64,000 nucleotides of DNA from Rheum nobile. Taxonomy: Eukaryota; Streptophyta; Magnoliopsida; Caryophyllales; Polygonaceae. Of this stretch, positions 1-11,377 are shown in pieces (position 1 is the stretch's first letter; the number at the start of each line of letters is the position of its first letter). Made by a program: the position numbers and the translations under genes. Location: the NCBI GenBank assembly GCA_027886185.1, contig WOAB01000568.1, positions 3,100,001-3,164,000 on the forward strand, given 5' to 3'. A model generated the notes under the pieces. The model did no database searches, was not told the DNA's origin, and was given only the letters and a program-made list of their open reading frames with translations.

Positions 1-2144
1 TGACATTTTGATTTATTCCCTTAGCATTACTGAGCATGTAGAGAACCTTAGGCTTGTCTTAGCGTGCTTAAGACGTGAGCATTTGTATGCCAACCTTGGC
101 AAGTGTCACTTTTGCTCCGACACGACTAATTTCCTAGGCTACGTTGTGTCCAAGGATGGCCTACGCGTGGATGAAGACAAGGTGAAGGCCATTAGGGAGT
201 GGCTTACACCAACAATGCCAACCATGGTGCGCAGCTTCCTTGGCCTAGCAGGATTTATAGGCGGTTTGTGCGTGACTTCAGCTCCCTCACCGCGCCACTC
301 CATGAGCTCACAAGGAAGGGCACCGTAGTGAATTGGTTGGACCGCCACGAGAAGGCTTTCGTCGCGTTGAAGGAAGCTCTGTGCAACGCGCCCCTTCTCT
401 AACTTCCAGACTTCACAAAACACTTTGAGATTGAATGCGACGCGTCAAATATCGGCATTGGCGGCATCCTACACCAGGAGAAGAGGCCCATCGCGTTCTT
501 CAGTGAGAAGCTCACCGGAGCCACCTTGAACTACCCCACATACGACAAGGAGCTCTATGCCCTCGTCCGCGTGCTTAAGACCTGGCAACACTACCTATGG
601 CCACGCGAATTCGTCATCAACTCGGACCACGCAACCCTTAACTACTTGAAGAGCCATGCCTACCTGAGCCGTCGCCATGCCCGCTGGGTGGAGTTCATAG
701 AGACGTTCCCCTAAGTCGTTGTGCATAAGAAAGGTAAGGAGAATGTGGTCACCGATGCCCTTTCTCGCAAGTATAACCTCCTTACTCATCTTCAAACTAA
801 GGTACTTGGCTTTGCTTTAATTAAGGATTTATACTTGATTGATCCCTTCTTTAAGCCTATTATTGACCACTGCCTTAGAGACCGCGAGTTTGAGACATAT
901 TTAATATATGAGGGTTACCTATACAAGGTCGGCCGCCTATGCATCCCTAGCTCATCCATTAGGAACCTTCTAATTTAGGAAGCGTATGAAGGTCGCGGCC
1001 AGTTTGGGGTTACAAAAACTTTGGCAGCCCTTCACAAGCATTTCTTTTGACCGCACATGACCAACCAGGTGACGCGATATTGTAAGAGATGTGTGACATG
1101 TCAACGCGCTAAGGCGAGTTCAAGTCCCTACGGCCTCTACACACCTTTGCCCATCCCTTTCGGCCCTTGGGAAGATTTGTCCATGGACTTCATTACAGGT
1201 TTGCCTCTCTCTCTCGTCGGGGTAGGGACTCCATATTTGTTATTGTGGACAGGTTTTCCAAAATGGCCCATTTCGTCGCGTGTAAGACCACCCATAATGC
1301 TAGTGACATAGCCGAGTTATCTTTCGAGAATGTGGTACGTTTGCATGGGATTCCTAGGTCTATTGTGAGTGATAGAGACACTAAATTTGTTGGACATTTT
1401 TGGAGAACTCTTTGGTGAAAGCTAGGTACCAAACTACTATTTTCCACTAGTTACCACCCCCAAACCGATGGCCAAACCGAGGTGACCAATCGAACACTAG
1501 GATCCCTCCTCCGGACCATGCTCAAGGCCAACCCCAGGCGTTGGGAAGACTTACTTGCTATTGTTGAGTTTTCTTATAACAGGTCCAGGCACTCCGCGAC
1601 AAGGCTCACCCCGTTCGAGGTCGTCTACGACAGAAACCCCTTGACACCGCTGAACATGCTGCCGCGACCACTCAAGGACAATGAGCACACTACCGCGGCC
1701 AACCACGCCACGCAGATCCAAGATCTCCATCGCAGAACCCGCGAGCAGCTGGAACGCCACACTACTCAGGACGCGCCACAACACAACCGGGGTCGCCGCC
1801 GCGTCGTCTTTGCACCTGGAGACATGGTGTGGGTGCATCTCCATAAAAAATGCTTCCCAGCCAAGCGCAAATCCAAGTTAGCGCCACGCGGTGATGGTCC
1901 TTTTCGCGTTGTAAAGGCAATTAGAGACAACGCTTACGAACTCGAGCTGCCAGCCGAATTCGGTGTCCATGCGGCCTTCAACGTCGCCAACTTAGAGCCT
2001 TATGTGGAGCCCGAATTCGTTGATGGTGAAGCGGGGTCTTCGCCATGTGGTGGAACTCCCCACGCGTTCCCTCAATCACCACGTGAACCTCAAGTTGAGA
2101 CGAGCGACTCACATCAAGGCCTAGATCCCACGCCACCGCGATAA
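1..2144 (+). pseudogene. CRM-like Ty3/gypsy pol fragment (element A): RT end, RNase H, integrase
   Basis: This is the 3' part of a retrotransposon polyprotein that enters from the left edge. The order is the end of reverse transcriptase (LGKCHFC..FLGYVVSKDGL, about 80-170), connection and RNase H (LNYPTYDKELYALVRVLKTWQHYLW, 520-600), the integrase zinc region (CKRCVTCQRAK near 1085), the integrase core (SMDFITGLP, IVSDRDTKF, 1180-1400) and a C-terminal FAPGDMVWVHLHKK..FNVANLEPY segment (1806-2000) of the kind seen in CRM chromoviruses. The reading frame is broken: a one-base loss near 255, TAA at 400-402, TAA at 712-714 and a frame change near 1210. The family is clear. The CRM assignment rests on remembered resemblance and was not tested with a tree. 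It cannot make a working enzyme. Confidence 0.85.
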
Positions 2145-3070
2145 CTTGGCCGTCACTCAAAGACTGGAACACATCATATGTGTTGGCTTATTACAAATAC
2201 CCCGAGGAGGACAAAGTTGAAGTCGCGATGTTGCACTTCGAGGGCGTTGCGCGTGCATGATGGCACCGGTTCCGGACTGACCGAGACCGCCGTGGTGATC
2301 CCCCCGCATTCACTTAGCGTCAATTCATCCATATCATGAAGAAGAAGTATGTTCCCGAGGACTTCACATCCGAGATGCGCCTCAAGATACAACTTGCGTC
2401 CCAAGGACACCGATCCCCCCTTGATTTCTATGCCGAGCTTGAAGAACTTTCACACAAGGCTGGTATCTACCATTCTGATGAGGATTTTCAGAGTATGTTT
2501 CTTCGTGGCCTGCATGCACCTATTCGGGACCAACTTCGAGTACTCAACATTAGGAACCTTCAAAAGTGCGCCCACACGGCTCAAGAGATTTGGACGCAAG
2601 CACAAACGGCTAAGAAGGCGTCTTGGTCTTAGCCTAACACAAGGTATGGTTCTAATCCTATGTCAAGTTCCCCTTCTACTAATGTGCGTTCATCTTCGCA
2701 GTCCGCTCCCGCACCATCCACGCCGACGCTGGCCATCCGTTCTAGTGCCCCGGCGTGCGTCAACCCGCCTCCTTCGCGTGGCACCGCTACTTCCGAAGAA
2801 AGGGCTCGTGATCGAGTGAGTTTTAAGTGCTAAGGAAGAGGTCATGTGCAGCGGGACTGCCCTAACAACAAAAGGGTACTCTTTTCCAACACTTCCGGCT
2901 ATGAGTCATTTGAGGAAGACGATGTCAACACCGGTCCCGTGTTTGACGAGCACTATTCCGAGGCCGCCGGCGATGATGACAGCTATGTTTGTAGCTCCAT
3001 GGATGAGCAAGGCACCGTGCCTCTTAGCCTTGTCACATGACGTGTCCTCACCGCCAAAGAAGGTACATCG
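2145..3070 (+). pseudogene. gag of element B (capsid and degenerate zinc knuckle)
   Basis: Retrotransposon Gag: capsid-like RNA-binding protein that packages the element RNA. The capsid motif AYYKYPEEDKVEVAMLHFEG followed by VARA-stop-WHRF is readable from about 2165, then KKKYVPEDFTSEMRLKIQLA, LDFYAELEELSHKAG and FLRGLHAPIRDQL. The usual WW of the motif has become stop-W (TGG to TGA). A zinc-knuckle remnant (FKC-stop-GRGHVQRDC) lies near 2822-2865 and has lost its first cysteine and gained a TAA. Further stops at 2317 and 3038 (TGA) separate it from protease. The N-terminus is lost at the fusion with element A. Confidence 0.7.
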
Positions 3071-5104
3071 TTGGACCAACGTGAGAATCTCTTCCATACT
3101 AAGTGTGCAGTCCAAGGTGCTTCTTTGAGTGTGATCATAGATGGTGGGAGTTGTTGCAATATCATCAATGAAAAGGTGATCAAGCACTTCAAGTTTGAGA
3201 TGACTCTACACCCGCAACCTTATAGCCTTCAATGGATCTCGGAAGGCGATGATACCAATGTTGTCAAGCGTCAATGCACAATAACTTTCAGCATTGGGTA
3301 TTACAAGGACTCGGTGCTCTGTGATGTAGTTCCTATGGATGCCACACAACTTCTCTTAGGGCGACCTTGGCAATTTGACAAGCGAGTCCTTCATGATGGT
3401 TTCCTCAACAACTATGTCTTCATGCACAATGGGAGAAAGGTAACCTTACTTCCTATGAGTCCTAAGGAGATCTTACAAAATCAAGTCAAAAGGAACCGAG
3501 CCAAGGCTTTAGAGCAAGCCAAGAATGCAGCCGCCACTGCCCACGGTGACAAGGGTGCCATGCCCACTAAACCAGGTCGTGACAAGGCCGCCAAAGCCGT
3601 GGCCAGCCCATCCCCGACGCCTCCACATCCCGGCATTCAAGGCAAATGCGAGAACCAGCTTCTCTTAGCCCGGTCCCGGGATATCTCTCCAATTATTCAG
3701 GGACGTCTTCCTTGCTTTTTACTTGTTCCTTTCACGTGTCTCTTAAATGTTAAGGATGTGGTTGATTTACCCCCTGCGGTGTCTACTCTTTTGCATGAAT
3801 TTGAGGATGTTATGTCCGAGGAGTTGTCCGAAGGATTGCCACCAATCCAAGGGATAGAGCACCAAATCGACTTTGTGCCAGGCGCATCATTGCCCAACCG
3901 AGCTGCATACCGTGCGAGCCCGAAAGAGACCAAGGAGTTACAGCGCCAAGTGCATGATTTGATGGACAAGGGCTACGTCCGAGAGAGCTTAAGCCCCTGT
4001 GCCGTGCCGGTCATCTTAGTGCCTAAGAAGGATGGTACTTGGCGTATGTGTGATTGTCGAGCCATCAACCAAATCACAGTGAAGTATCGCCACCCTATTC
4101 CTATACTTGATGATATGCTTGATGAATTACATGGTGCTACTTTGTTTTCTAAGATTGATCTTAAGAGTGGTTACCATCAAATTAGGATGCATGAGAGTGA
4201 TGAATGGAAAACTGCATTTACAACTAAGTATGGCCTTTATGAGTGGTTGGTGATGCCTTTTGGCCTTACTAATGCTCCTAGTACTTTTATGAGACTTATG
4301 AATCATGTTTTACGGGCTTACTTAGAAAAATTTGTAGTTGTCTACTTTGATGATATCCTTGTTTATAGCAAGACCATAGATGAGCATGTTATACATCTTA
4401 GGAAAGTCTTAGAATGTCTTAGGAAAGAGAAACTTTACGGTAACTTAGGTAAATGTTCTTTTTGCTCGGAGTCTACTATTTTCCTTGGTTTTGTTGTTAG
4501 CAAGGATGGATTGAAGGTTGACCAAGAGAAGGTATGCGCCATTGAAGAGTGGCCACGACCTACTACACCGACGATGGTCCCATCTTTCTTAGGCTTGGCT
4601 GGTTTCTACCATCGGTTTGTGCGTGATTTCTCCACCATTGCAGCCCCGTTGCATGAGCTAACCAAGAAGGCTGCATCCATAGAGTGGACGGACGCCCATG
4701 AGCTTGCTTTTGTCACCTTGAAGGACCGTCTTTGCCACGCCCCTTTGCTATAATTACCGGACTTCTCCAGGACCTTTGAAGTGGAGTGTGACGCCTCTCA
4801 CCATGGCATTGGAGGTGTTTTACTACAAGACCGCCGTCCCATTGCTTACTTTAGTGAGAAGCTCACCGGCGCCCAACTCAACTACCCCACTTATGACAAG
4901 GAGCTCTATGCTCTTATTCGGGTGTTTAAGACGTGGCATCACTATCTTTGGCCCAAGGAGTTTGTCATACACTCAGACCATGAGGCTCTAAAATACTTGA
5001 AGGGACAATACAACCTCAGCCGGCACCATGCCAGATGGGTGGAGTTCATGGAGACCTTCCCTTATGTGGTCAAGTACAAGAAAGGTAAGGAGAATGTGGT
5101 TGCC
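3071..5104 (+). pseudogene. Protease, reverse transcriptase and RNase H of element B
   Basis: Aspartic protease with the active-site context VIIDGGSCCNIINEKVIKHF (about 3130-3190), then reverse transcriptase with WRMCDCRAIN, LFSKIDLKSGYHQIRM, EWLVMPFGLTNAPSTFMRL and the catalytic VVYFDDILVYS (4336-4370), then the connection (PSFLGLAGFYHRFVRDFS) and RNase H (VECDASHHGIGGVL, NYPTYDKELYALIR, HSDHEALKYLKGQ). The first 560 codons are open. A TAA at 4751-4753 stands where a Gln codon is expected (LL-stop-LPDF), the same codon that is lost in element A. The frame reaches KKGKENVVA and is then interrupted by the solo LTR. RT and protease motifs look complete, so decay is modest. Confidence 0.88.
5100..5104 (+). 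repeat. Target site duplication TTGCC, left copy
   Basis: TTGCC precedes the TG of the inserted LTR and is repeated at 6601-6605 just after its terminal CA. Five bases is the size expected for Ty3/gypsy integration. With one copy removed, the host pol frame continues from ENVVA to DALSR. Confidence 0.93.
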
Positions 5105-6600
5105 TGATAAGCACTACGTTGTAGGGCTTAAGTAAGAGTCATTAGAGGATTTATTGGTGCCATTCGGGTAGATTTAGACACATTCATGTGTATGGTGTTT
5201 GGGGGCGAAGTTGGTGTTTTTGGAGGTGTTTGAGCGGTTTTGGAGATCATATGAGACACTGAGGAGGAAGCCACCAGTAGTAGGCGCCAAGGGAGTGCAA
5301 TGAAGAGTAGAAGAACAATGTGCTGAATTCAATTGGTTCGTTCTCTCTGCTCCGATGTCCAAATGGAGTGATTCCAATTCGAGGAGTTAGATCTTGAAGT
5401 CTATTGCAAGTCCTCAAAATATGAGCGCAATCCGAGTTGGGAATCAAAGGTTATGGCGTTTTTACGGAAGTGTTGCAAGAGCTGAACCGAAGAACGGCGA
5501 CCGCCGTTTAATTGCGGCGACCGCCGTAATTACGGCGCCCGCCGCAATTGGCTTTCCACCGACCTTGGCTACGAAGTGATTACGGCGACCGCCGTTTAAT
5601 TGCGGCGCCCGCCGCGATTACGGCGCCCGCCGTGGGAGATGCGGCGACCGCCGCCGATGTCAGAAGCCCGCCGAACGTGTTTTCCATATTTGTTTTATTT
5701 GGATTATTTTTATTACTTTTTATTATTACGTTTTAGGTTAACTTAGCTTTATTTTCCTTTAGTATTTAAGGGTTGAGAAAAGGCTTGTTTGCCAATCTTG
5801 GATCATCTCTTGAAACCCTAATTTATTTCTACGTACCTCGTTATGAAGAACTAAGCCTCCCTGGCTTAGTCAGACGCTGAAGCTTTCGTTTGGATTAAGT
5901 TGTGAGATTCTTGTTCTTAATCTATTGCATGGTTTTTATCTATTATCTTGCTTAAGTTGCTTATGATTGATATTGATAATCTCTATTTGGACGCAACTAG
6001 GGTTTATTGTTATTGATTGATTGCTAGATCTAGATTGTTACTGGTTGAGCATATCTATTTCAGAGTAGCAACTGCATCGTATTAGTAACTGGTTGTGCTA
6101 GTCTTATGCAGAAGAGAATTGATTTACATTCTAGGATAATATCTGGTTGTGTTATGCTAGAATTGTATCCAACTATATTCCTATCCGTAAGGCTGCTGTT
6201 AAACTGAATCTTGATAGTTTCAGGATTGTTTAATTAGTTAGTGCTAATAGTATCTGGTTGTGCTATTAGTTATATCTGAAAAGGAATTGGAATTACCATT
6301 GCATGAGATTTTGAATGAGTATCTATGATCAACTTGTCATACGAATAGTGGATGTTGTTTGACTAAGTGCTTTTCCCCATTACTGAATCCATCACATCTA
6401 GTTGTTTACTTTTGCATGCTTAGATTAATTAAACTCACAAAAACCCCCCTTTGGTTACTTTAGTTTGACACATAATTTGCATATTAAGATAGAATTCGCC
6501 TCCCTGTGGATTCGACCTGTACTTACCTAGGACTACGGTTTAAGGTTTGTTTGGATATTTTGCATAGCAGTTTTTAGAACGCCAAAAAAACCTGTTATCA
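5105..6600 (+). mobile_element. Solo LTR, Athila/Tat-like, inside element B pol
   Basis: A 1,496-bp segment begins TGATAAGCAC and ends CTGTTATCA, so the termini are inverted (TGATAA/TTATCA), and it is flanked by the 5-bp duplication TTGCC. There is no internal coding sequence, which makes it a solo LTR left by recombination between two LTRs. Near its end it has CTCCCTGTGGATTCGACC followed by a second conserved run, a sequence I recognise from LTRs of the Athila/Tat group. Other contents are an array of GC-rich near-palindromes (5495-5653) and several variants of ATCTGGTTGTGCTA (6040-6270). Lineage is a moderate call; solo-LTR status is firm from the sequence. Confidence 0.88.
5495..5653. repeat. 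Array of seven CGGCG-(A/C)C-CGCCG near-palindromes
   Basis: Copies start at 5495, 5515, 5533, 5583, 5603, 5621 and 5642. Each has 5-bp arms CGGCG and CGCCG around AC or CC. Spacers are AT-rich (TTTAATTG, TAATTA). Some copies have outer AATT on both sides, extending the dyad. The same unit occurs in unrelated LTRs in this window. Confidence 0.9.
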
Positions 6601-8129
6601 TTGCCGACGCCCTTTCTCGACGGTATGTGTTTCTTACTCAACTCGATGCTTCTATCTTAGGATTTTCCTTGATCAAAGAACTGTATATGCATGATGATGA
6701 CTTTGCTAAAAAATTTAAAACATGCATGGAAAAAGTAGAGTCTAATGAGTTCTATGTGGATAATGGCTACCTATTTAAGGCCGGGAAAATATGTATCCAA
6801 AAAACGTCTATACGTAGGTTGTTAATTCAGAAAGCTCATGAAGGTAGAGGACATTTTGGTATTCCTAAGACTTTGGCTGCATTAAGGGAACATTTTTATT
6901 GGCCTAAAATGATGCATCATGTTATTCAATATTGCAAGGCTTGTGTTACTTGTGTGCATGCTAAGTCTAGGTCGAGTCCCCAAGGTTTGTATACCCCTTT
7001 GCCTATTCCTAACGTCCCATGGGAGGATATTAGTATGGACTTTATCACTGGTTTGCCTTTGTCTAAGAATGGGAGGGACTCGATATTTGTTGTTGTTGAT
7101 CGGTTTTCGAAATTGGCTCACTTTATTGCATACAAGACTACTAATAATGCTTCTGAGATTGCTTCTTTATTTTTTGAGCATGTTTTTAGGCTGCATGTTA
7201 TTCCTAGGAGTATAGTGTTCGATCGTGATGCTAAGTTTGTGAGTTATTTTTGGAAATCTTTATGGGCCAAGTTGGGGACTAAACTGTTATTTTCTACTAG
7301 TTATCATCCCCAAACGGATGGACAAACGGAGGTCACTAATAGGACTTTAGGTGATTTATTACGTACTATATTAAAGTCTAACCTCCGCAAGTGGGAAGAG
7401 TGCTTGACTTTTGTTGAGTTCGCTTGTAACAGGTCCATGCACTCGGCGGCGCAATTGAGCCCGTTTTAGGTTGTCTACGGAATCAATCCCCACACGACCT
7501 TGGATCTTGCACCGAGGCCCATGAAGGACAAGGAGAGTGTCAAGGGCGTGGACCGTGCGGACATGGTGAAGGCGCTGCATGAGCGGACCAAGGCGCAGCT
7601 GGAGAAGAAGGCCGCACAGACCGCTCGTTAGCGCAACGCAAGCCGGCGTGCCGTGGAGTTTGAGCCCGGAGACTTGGTGTGGCTGCACTTGCATCGCGAT
7701 CGCTTTCCTTTGAAGCGACGCCACAAGCTAGATGCTAGAGGTGATGGCCCATTTCAGGTGCTACAACGCCTTGGTGCCAACGCCTACCGTTTGGATTTGC
7801 CCGGTGACTATGGTGCGCATCCTACCTTCAACGTCACTGATCTTTCTCCTTATACACCTCTTGATTTTGACGACGAGGACGAAGCGGGGATGCTTCACTG
7901 CCAAGAAGGGGAGATTGATAGCTCCATGACCCCATCAATGACGGCGAAGGATGAAGAGAAAGCAATGGAAGTGCAAACCAACGGCCCAGTGACTAGAGCT
8001 TGTGCAAGGGCGATGGAACGAGCAACTCAATCTTTAGTCACCCGGAGTTATGCAGGTTACTCAGCGTCAAACAGTCCTAAATGGGTCCTCCTTTTGACCT
8101 ATGAAGGGCTGGGCGACACCCCGTCCTGA
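6601..8129 (+). pseudogene. Integrase and C-terminal tail of element B
   Basis: The pol frame resumes after the solo LTR. It shows the integrase zinc-binding domain (H..H with CKACVTC near 6940), the catalytic core (SMDFITGLPLSKNGRDSIFVVVDRFSKLAHFI, VFDRDAKF, SYHPQTDGQTEV) and the C-terminal FEPGDLVWLHLHRDRF..FNVTDLSPYTPLDF segment. The usual D-D-E core is readable. One TAG at 7468-7470 (expected Glu) and one at 7629-7631 break the frame. The tail (GPVTRACARAMERATQSL, about 7986-8035) lies inside the 3' LTR, as is known for CRM elements whose pol end overlaps the LTR. Confidence 0.85.
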
Positions 8130-8756
8130 AATGGAAGTCGCGCTTGCGACAAAGCCGCGACCGCTGTTATGTATCCGCGACCGCGGCCTTGCATCCGTGA
8201 CCGCGGCTCGTTCTTGAATTTGCCTGCGATCACTGCCTTCTTTGAACAACTTTATAGTTTCTTTCCTTAATTTATTTAAGACTATTTTAGCTAGTGTTTC
8301 GGGCGTGCCCTTATGTGTTGTGGGCCGGCCCACCCTTTGGATGTTTATTAGTTAGCCCACTTCCCTTACTAGGTTTTTGTCTAGACTATTTAAACCTTCT
8401 TTCATTCATTAATAAGATGATGTTGATTTGAGTTGTTAAGTTGAGTTATCTGCTTCCTTGAATCCCAAAATCAACCCCATATGATCCCCCAAATCTCAAT
8501 TATCCCGTAGCTCGTCGCTTCGAGAATTAATCCGACGTTCCTCTGGCGAACGTCTTGATCATCTCTTTGATCGTAACTGTCCATCACTTTGGACGTGTGA
8601 AGACCATCACTTTGGTCCAGTTTCCTGCGTGAAAAAGGTTATCTCTTTAGCCTTAGAAAACACCATCTCTTTGGCAAGTTAGAAGAGACGAAGGGAGGCT
8701 TGTTCAACGTTAAAGATCATATCTTGCAACGGCGTTTTCGAGGGTCGTTCGCATCA
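7916..8756 (+). repeat. 3' LTR of element B
   Basis: The LTR starts TGATAGCTCC directly after the purine run AAGAAGGGGAGA (7903-7914, the likely polypurine primer) and ends GTTCGCATCA, giving TGAT/ATCA inverted ends. Its 841 bp suits a CRM LTR. It holds the pol tail, three CCGCGACCGCGG-type near-palindromes, a TATTTAAA box near 8389, AATAAG near 8410 and four variants of ATC(A/T)CTTTGG between 8560 and 8680. The start is inferred from the purine tract and terminal bases because no 5' LTR is available for comparison. Confidence 0.6.
8155..8206. repeat. Three CCGCG-AC-CGCGG near-palindromes in the CRM-like LTR
   Basis: Copies at 8155 (one arm base changed), 8175 (perfect) and 8195 (one base changed), spaced exactly 20 bp. 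This is the C form of the unit; the Athila/Tat-like solo LTR carries the G form. Confidence 0.85.
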
Positions 8757-11040
8757 CACTCGCTTTATTGGATGGATCAAAGAATGCATTGAAACAGTCT
8801 CTTTCTCGGTTTTTGTTAATAATGGTCCGACCGACATCTTCTACCCACAAAGAGGTTTACGCCAAGGCGATCCTCTTTCACCGTTTTTATTTATCCTTGG
8901 CGCAGAAGTGCTGGCCAGAAAATTACAAAAAGATGGAAATCTAAATCGCAATCAAATTGGATTTCAAATTACACGAATGGGTACCAACATACCATTTCTA
9001 GCCTTTGTAGACGACATTCTCATCTTTGCAAAAGCTAACCAAACAGCATGTACTAAAGTCAAAGCAATTATTGAAGACTATTGCTCCATATCTGGACAAT
9101 GTGTTAATTACCACAAACTAGCCTTTCAAACAACAAATAATACCCTAACAACCTAAAAACAATTATTCAATCTATTCTAAATATTCCTAGAACTACCTCG
9201 CTGGAAAAATATTTAGGATGCCCAATCATCAATGAGAAAGTTAACCGGGACACATTTCAAGATACTATCATAAACACTACAAATCAACTATCAAAATGGA
9301 AAGCTAGCTCCCTCTCCCTTGAGGGTAGAGCAACTCTTATTAAATCAAATCTTGCTGCTAAGCCAAAAAATTTAATGCAATGCGTTATGATCCCAACCAA
9401 TATTCATAAGCAACTAGATAAGATTAACAAAAATATCTTATGGAATAAGGACCCACACTATAAACCTCTTATTGGATGGGATAAAATATGCAAAAATAAA
9501 ACAAATGCGGATATTGGTATTAGGAAAACTCAAGATATGAACAAAGCCAAACTCATTTGGAAAATCTTTGCAGATCCAAATAATATTTGGGTTAAAATAA
9601 TCAACGAAAAGTATTTAAAACAAACATGCATTCTACAATATGCTAAAAAGAGCAACCATTCTTGGCAATGGTCACAACTGCTTAAGAAGCGAACAAAATT
9701 TAAATCTGGTCTCCAATGGCTTATCGGAGATGGTAAAGCTATCAATTTCTGGGAGGATAACTGGGTCAATGACTCCATCCTACCAAATGAGAAGCTACCA
9801 AATGCACAAACAAATACTACTACTAAAGTTAGTGAGTTTATAATAGACAAAAAATGGGACAAACCCAAACTAGAATTTTTTTTTCAATAGAGAAATGGTT
9901 AACAAAATCATTGATATACCAATACCTAGTAATGATATTGTAGATAGACTCTATTGGAAACTCAATAGTAATGGATGGTTTTCAACCAAAACAGCCTTTG
10001 AGCTTATTACAAAACAAACAGCCACACCAATTGATGAATCTCTTGGATATGAGATCTCGACATCTACCCTAAAGTTAAAAACTTTCTATGGAAAATATGC
10101 CATAACGGACTACCAACCAAATTAAGATTAGCACAAAAAAAATGTGGTTGTACCACTTGCATGTGATCTATGCAATAACCCGCAAAAGGACATTAATCAC
10201 TTTCTCTTCCATTGCCCCTTTACCCTTAATAACATTAAACTACATAACAACAAAATAGAACAAATTGTGAGGCAAATAAATACTAATAACAAACCAAATC
10301 AATGTATGTTTGAGCTATAATCCAAATTATCTAAAAAGGAAATCATATGCCTAGCAACTACTTGGTGGGCACTATGGATCAACAGGAATCAAATCATCTT
10401 TAATTATAGCAATGATAAAAGGATCAAAGACCTTAAAAACTATACACAACAACTCCTTAAAAACTAGGAAAAAACTAAATATCATGAAAAAGAGGACTGC
10501 ATGACCACTAACAAATACAAGGGGCCTGCTAGGAAAAAAAGAAATATCACATGGGAAAAACCATCACCTCACTTCCTCAAAATCAATTTTGATGGAACCA
10601 AATTATCTAGTGGAGAAGCTGGGATTGGCTACATTGTTAGGAATGACAAAGCTGAGGTAATTCACATGGGCAACAACAAATGTGGTTGTAACACTACTTT
10701 AATGACTGAAGCAATAGCCCTTAGACAAAGTATCAAGATAGCTAAACAACTCCGAATCCATAAACTTGAAATTGAAGGTGACAAGCTCTGCCTTATAAAC
10801 TCTATTAAAGGCATTTGGGCTTGTCCTTGGGAAATCGAAATGGTCATTGCTGACATTATGTTCAACCTCCATTCCTTCCAAGAAGTCCATATCAAGCACA
10901 TTTTTCGGGAGGTAAATCGTTTTGCTGATAGAATTGTTAAACTCAGCTTTTTACCTCATGTGACTGACATTTCTCTTGATTCAGAACTTTGCGTTCTCAT
11001 CCGACAGGATGCTCTAGGCAGGCCTATACGTCGTCGCTAA
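8757..11040 (+). pseudogene. LINE 1 ORF2 C-terminal part: RT, zinc domain, RNase H
   Basis: Reverse transcriptase core with RGLRQGDPLSPFLF, FVDDILIFAK (usually FADD) and CSISGQCVNYHK, followed by SLEKYLGCPIIN and the thumb-like KWKASSLSLEGRATLIK region. Next come NSWQWSQLLK-like and GDGKAINFWEDNW segments typical of plant LINE ORF2, a CDLCNNP..H..C zinc motif near 10160-10215, and a C-terminal RNase H (KINFDGTKLSSGEAGIGYIVRN from about 10580, EADxL-like IEGDKLCLINSI, REVNRFADRI). Stops at about 9154, 9888, 10123, 10318 and 10465 break the frame. An RNase H domain is a known feature of some plant L1 elements. Confidence 0.85.
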
Positions 11041-11072
11041 GCTAGCCTAATATTTTCCTCATAAAAAAAAAA
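8757..11072 (+). mobile_element. L1-type LINE, 3' half (LINE 1)
   Basis: A non-LTR retrotransposon begins in the middle of RT immediately after the LTR of element B and ends in a short poly(A) (11063-11072) after TTTTCCTCAT. It belongs to the same family as the minus-strand LINE at 35-55 kb, sharing FIxWIKECIETVSFS and the 3' end. The LINE frame (TRFIGWIKEC) is open right up to base 8757, so element B most likely inserted into this LINE and the LINE's 5' half lies left of the window, rather than this being a simple 5' truncation. No clear target duplication was found beyond the poly(A). Confidence 0.8.
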
Positions 11073-11103
11073 GAAGTTAAGGGGAAGATTTTAAATTTTT
11101 TCC

Positions 11104-11377
11104 TTGTTTGGATAGAAGAGAATTTTATAAGGGAGAGTAATGAAAACTAGTTGATGTTAATTTTCTTTTTTTAAATTTTGAATGTGTCTATTTGTGTTTT
11201 TCACCCAAATTCCACCAATTTGATAGGATTCAATTCCCCTTCAACTCCTTTTTTATTTTTTCCTTATTTTTGTTAAAATTCTTCCAATTCTGCTCATAAA
11301 ATTTAACTAAACAAGAGAATACATTTTCCATACTTCTCCTCCCTTCAAATCCCCTCTTAATCCCTCAATCCAAACAT
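11104..11377. mobile_element. Candidate MITE with TGTTTGGAT terminal inverted repeats
   Basis: TGTTTGGAT at 11105-11113 is matched by ATCCAAACA at 11368-11376. The sequence inside each end is also weakly complementary (purine-rich GAGAA/AAGGG on the left, CCCTC/CCCTT on the right). It is short, AT-rich and non-coding. Target duplication was not resolved, so superfamily is open. Confidence 0.4.

Larger units (their letters stand above)
2145..8756 (+). mobile_element. CRM-like Ty3/gypsy element B (5' end missing, 3' LTR present)
   Basis: A second chromovirus copy in the same orientation carries gag, protease, RT, RNase H, integrase and a 3' LTR. Its coding order is intact apart from nonsense codons and a solo LTR inserted between RNase H and integrase. 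No 5' LTR or primer binding site separates it from element A: A's integrase C-terminus runs into B's gag within about 100 bases, so a deletion has fused the two. CRM-type elements are known to favour centromeric chromatin, so a pericentromeric position is possible but not shown. The LINE that follows resumes in frame exactly where the 3' LTR ends. Confidence 0.75.

Noticed and set aside
5247..5736. Short frames in the Athila/Tat-like solo LTR
   Set aside because: LTR sequence without homology; the GDRRLIA-type repeats come from the near-palindromes.
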